Part shown: one piece after another, positions 52,072 through 54,539 of the stretch
Numbering within the stretch: position 1 is the first letter of the stretch
Layout of the letters: the number at the start of each line of letters is the position of its first letter
NCBI GenBank assembly: GCA_000746015.1
Contig: KN050797.1
Coordinates: forward strand, 1 to 54,539
From: Lachnospiraceae bacterium MA2020
GTDB taxonomy: Bacteria; Bacillota; Clostridia; Lachnospirales; Lachnospiraceae
Reading direction: 5' to 3'
DNA length: 54,539 bases
Notes under the pieces: generated by a model
Told to the model about the DNA's origin: nothing
What the model saw: the letters and a program-made list of their open reading frames with translations, nothing else
Databases searched by the model: none
Translations under genes and position numbers: made by a program

Positions 52072-54539
52072 ATGAGGATTGCTAATAGGATTAAGAAGGG
52101 GAGTGCGTTTTTATTGTGCGCTGTTTTAGCCTTTAGCACTGTTTCTGGTTCTGCTTTGGCAGAAGAAGATGCAGGAGATGAAATAGTAGTAAGTGATCTG
52201 AGCACTCAGAGTGCCCAGTCTTTTAATGGTAGTAATGATAGCAATGTTAATGGCTCATATCTGCCTTCAATGTCACAAAACGAGCAGATGCCTGATGGTA
52301 ATATCAGTTTTAGCATGTTGTCAAATGCGACAGGTGAAGATCTGACAAGACTGGATTATCTGAAAAGCAGATTTATAGAAAAACTTAAAGATGAAGGTTT
52401 TATTGTAATAGATGAATGCGATGGTTCTTCTCGTTTAATAACGGGAGATCCTGACTTAATGACAAAGCTTAGAAGCTGTTATGACAGCGTTTACAAGAAC
52501 GAAGTAGAAAATTATCTGTCAGGGACTACAGATGTCCATAGTCTTTCATTAAACGCTATAGTACAAAAAACAGATGGTACAAATGGATATGATTTTCTGT
52601 TTGCTAAGATGATACCGACTATAGATAACAGAAAGCATGGTTATCATATGTTTATGACTAAACCCGGAACTGTCAACTATACAGTTTTCGACAAGGAGTA
52701 TGAAGCTCATGCCGGGATAAAGGCTAAGGGAGAAACAATAGAAAATCTATACAGCCGTACGACTTCTGGAAATCCGGGAGACAAAGACTTTGAGATGTTT
52801 CCGACTATTTCCTATAATGGTTCAAAACTCAATGGAAAGAGTATAAAAAAATATGTCTTAGGCGATGAAGTCTACAATCTTTTCAGAGAGGACAGGTACG
52901 CAGAGACAAGTTACTACTATTATAAGAGTACAGAGACATCTGCTTACAAGAATGAAGATGGCAGTTTCACAGTGTTTGATCAGTTAATGGCTCCATTGAC
53001 TGCGAAAAAGGAAAGATACTATTTTGAAAGAGGCAATTTTATCCCATACAATAAGCTCGATGGTACAAAGATAGTTAATTACAATCTGTACGATGCGTGT
53101 GGACAAAAACTTGAAAATGTATCGGAGAACAGATACAATGAGCCGATATTCGGAATAAAGGAAAATAATACAAATTATCAGTTCGGATACTATGGCTATG
53201 GTCACTTTTTCCAGCCTATAGATGGCGAAATTAAGAATAATAGTGGCGAATATGAGCATATGGTATTTGATTTTGCTGGTGACGACGATCTGCTCATATA
53301 TATTGATGGCACTCTTGTGCTTGACCTTGGTGGTATCCATGATACTCAGTCCGGAAGTATAGACTTTGCGACAGGAGTTGTAAAATATACGGATACAGCG
53401 ACTGGACAGGCTGCTAAGTGGAAAACAACTTCCATATACGAGCAGTATGAAAAGGCCGGAACACTTGACCGTACTCAGTGGACAGACGACCACACAAGAT
53501 TTAAGGATGGTACAGAGCATCTGATTCAGATGTTTTACATGGAGAGAGGTAAAGAGGCATCAACTCTTAATCTTAAGTTTAATCTTCCGACAGTTCCGGA
53601 AGGATCTATTAATGTAAGCAAGGCTATCGATAAGGAAAATGTAGAAAAGATAAAGAATGACGTAAAGTACAAATTCAGATTTATAAAAGACGGAAAGTAT
53701 TCAGCAGGTGAAAAGTATAAGATAGTGGGTGAGAGTGAAGAGCAGGAGACCAGTGCTGATGGCTGCTTTGAGCTCAAGGCTAATCAGGTTGCAAGTTTCG
53801 AGAACCTTCCTTATAATTCAAAGGTAAGGGTTGAGGAAGTATCCTCAGATCCGGATTGCGAAGCTCAGTATATCCTTGAAAAGCCGGATGGTACTACTGA
53901 AACATACTTAAAAGGTGATGACTGGAGCAGATCTCCGAGTGAGATCACAGGAGTTAAGATCAAGATTAATAATGATTTTAAGACTTCAGATATCAGGATT
54001 AAAAAGCAGTTCTTTATAAATGGTGTTTCTGCTGATAATGCACCAGAGCCGGAAGAATTTAAGAATGCAGAGTTCCTTTTCCAGTATAGTGAGGATGAAG
54101 GCGCTACCTGGAATAATCTTAAGACAGTAAAGTATGATGAGTTTGATGAAAATGGCTCATACTTATTAAAAGATGCTCTTATCAATACTCAGTACAGGGT
54201 AGTGGAGCTTATATCGTCTAATTCCATAAGACCTGATACAGTCGAGTATTATAACTCTATAGACGGTGGAAATGATGATTTCAAATATGTAAGGACAGAT
54301 ACAGATAGCTGTAAGGGAAGTATTGTTTCAGATGTGGTCACGATTGATGAAGATGAGAAAGAATATACACTTAAGTTTGTAAATGTATATATGGGAAGCA
54401 TCGAGCCATCAGAGTATGATGACAGCTCATCAAGCTCAAGCAGCAGCTCGTCAAGCTCGAGCAGCAGCTCATCAAGCTCAAGCAGCAGCTCATCAAGTTC
54501 GAGCAGTAGCTCAAGCAGCAGTTCGTCAAGCTCAAGCAG
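52072..54539 (+). CDS. Secreted fibro-slime / Cna-B-like surface protein (C-terminus outside window)
   Basis: At least 822 residues, open to the window end. The signal peptide is MRIANRIKKGSAFLLCAVLA to about 31 (SALA). A fibro-slime/PA14-like domain lies at about 330-515: FDFAGDDDLLIYIDGTLVLDLGGIHD and HLIQMFYMERGKEASTLNLKFNLP, with the acidic loop that usually binds calcium. Two Cna-B/prealbumin-like domains follow (SINVSKAIDKENV.. to about 650, and IRIKKQFFINGV.. to about 775). A poly-Ser tract starts near 784 and runs off the window. AAAGGGGAAAG precedes ATG 52072. A long stalk-like adhesin ending in a cell-wall anchor is expected; the anchor cannot be seen. Confidence 0.82.
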   Translation, partial: MRIANRIKKGSAFLLCAVLAFSTVSGSALAEEDAGDEIVVSDLSTQSAQSFNGSNDSNVNGSYLPSMSQNEQMPDGNISFSMLSNATGEDLTRLDYLKSRFIEKLKDEGFIVIDECDGSSRLITGDPDLMTKLRSCYDSVYKNEVENYLSGTTDVHSLSLNAIVQKTDGTNGYDFLFAKMIPTIDNRKHGYHMFMTKPGTVNYTVFDKEYEAHAGIKAKGETIENLYSRTTSGNPGDKDFEMFPTISYNGSKLNGKSIKKYVLGDEVYNLFREDRYAETSYYYYKSTETSAYKNEDGSFTVFDQLMAPLTAKKERYYFERGNFIPYNKLDGTKIVNYNLYDACGQKLENVSENRYNEPIFGIKENNTNYQFGYYGYGHFFQPIDGEIKNNSGEYEHMVFDFAGDDDLLIYIDGTLVLDLGGIHDTQSGSIDFATGVVKYTDTATGQAAKWKTTSIYEQYEKAGTLDRTQWTDDHTRFKDGTEHLIQMFYMERGKEASTLNLKFNLPTVPEGSINVSKAIDKENVEKIKNDVKYKFRFIKDGKYSAGEKYKIVGESEEQETSADGCFELKANQVASFENLPYNSKVRVEEVSSDPDCEAQYILEKPDGTTETYLKGDDWSRSPSEITGVKIKINNDFKTSDIRIKKQFFINGVSADNAPEPEEFKNAEFLFQYSEDEGATWNNLKTVKYDEFDENGSYLLKDALINTQYRVVELISSNSIRPDTVEYYNSIDGGNDDFKYVRTDTDSCKGSIVSDVVTIDEDEKEYTLKFVNVYMGSIEPSEYDDSSSSSSSSSSSSSSSSSSSSSSSSSSSSSSSSSSSSSS
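54420..54539 (+). repeat. Poly-serine minisatellite
   Basis: A 21-base unit (AGCTCATCAAGCTCAAGCAGC and close variants) repeats in frame at least three times, then shorter AGC/TCA/TCG/AGT mixtures continue to the window edge. Each unit adds seven serines, so copy number can change without a frameshift. Confidence 0.75.

Overview
The window looks like chromosome of a low-GC, Gram-positive anaerobe of the class Clostridia, most likely a motile member of the Lachnospiraceae (Butyrivibrio, Pseudobutyrivibrio or Roseburia type). The reasons are AGGAGG-type ribosome binding sites, a Clostridia-type rimP-nusA-ylxR-ylxQ-infB operon, a pyrophosphate-type phosphofructokinase, a Re-citrate-synthase-like protein beside isocitrate dehydrogenase, BspA-type leucine-rich surface proteins and sigma-D (flagellar sigma) type promoters. 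The genus is inference; no rRNA is present.

Layout. 1-300: the 5' end of an ISLre2-type transposase on the minus strand. 300-15.6 kb: an accessory surface region. Three large secreted proteins (464-3733, 3892-6087, 8629-14349) each follow a sigma-D-like promoter and a TTGTGCACAA-like palindrome, and a secreted leucine-rich protein follows the third. Between them lie a DUF3791/DUF3990/small-protein trio that resembles a toxin-antitoxin unit and a PD-(D/E)XK-fold protein. These last two units share an almost identical 55-base promoter segment, and three units end in an identical 28-base hairpin, so the region has a cassette-like build. 15.6-20.6 kb: a glycosyltransferase-methyltransferase fusion, then Re-citrate synthase, a GntR regulator and NADP-isocitrate dehydrogenase, which together form the oxidative route towards 2-oxoglutarate. 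20.6-29.5 kb: tRNA-Glu, the translation/transcription operon rimP (lacking its C-terminal domain), nusA, ylxR, ylxQ, infB, rbfA, nrnA, truB, ribF, and tRNA-Leu with a duplicated 3' end behind it.

29.8-38.6 kb: a redox-type C_GCAxxG_C_C protein, a DUF975 membrane protein, and a sucrose/fructo-oligosaccharide operon (binding protein, two permeases, LacI regulator, GH32 hydrolase) with two matching operators in its leader; then pyrophosphate-dependent phosphofructokinase. 38.7-45 kb: a YtrA-type GntR regulator with an ABC exporter, and a LytTR response regulator with its 7TM sensor kinase. 45-47.3 kb: the AmmeMemoRadiSam pair. 47.3-51.7 kb (minus): a YfhO-like membrane glycosyltransferase and an LTA-synthase-like sulfatase-fold enzyme. 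52-54.5 kb: the start of a secreted fibro-slime/Cna-B-like surface protein that runs off the window inside a poly-serine tract.

The most interesting points are the sigma-D-linked surface protein set with its repeated palindrome and hairpin cassettes, the ART-like DUF3990 module, a 19-base-scale motif shared by the Re-citrate synthase and phosphofructokinase promoters, the RimP without its C-terminal domain, and the RBS-sequestering leader of the transposase. All calls rest on reading the sequence and on remembered family features; no database search was run.
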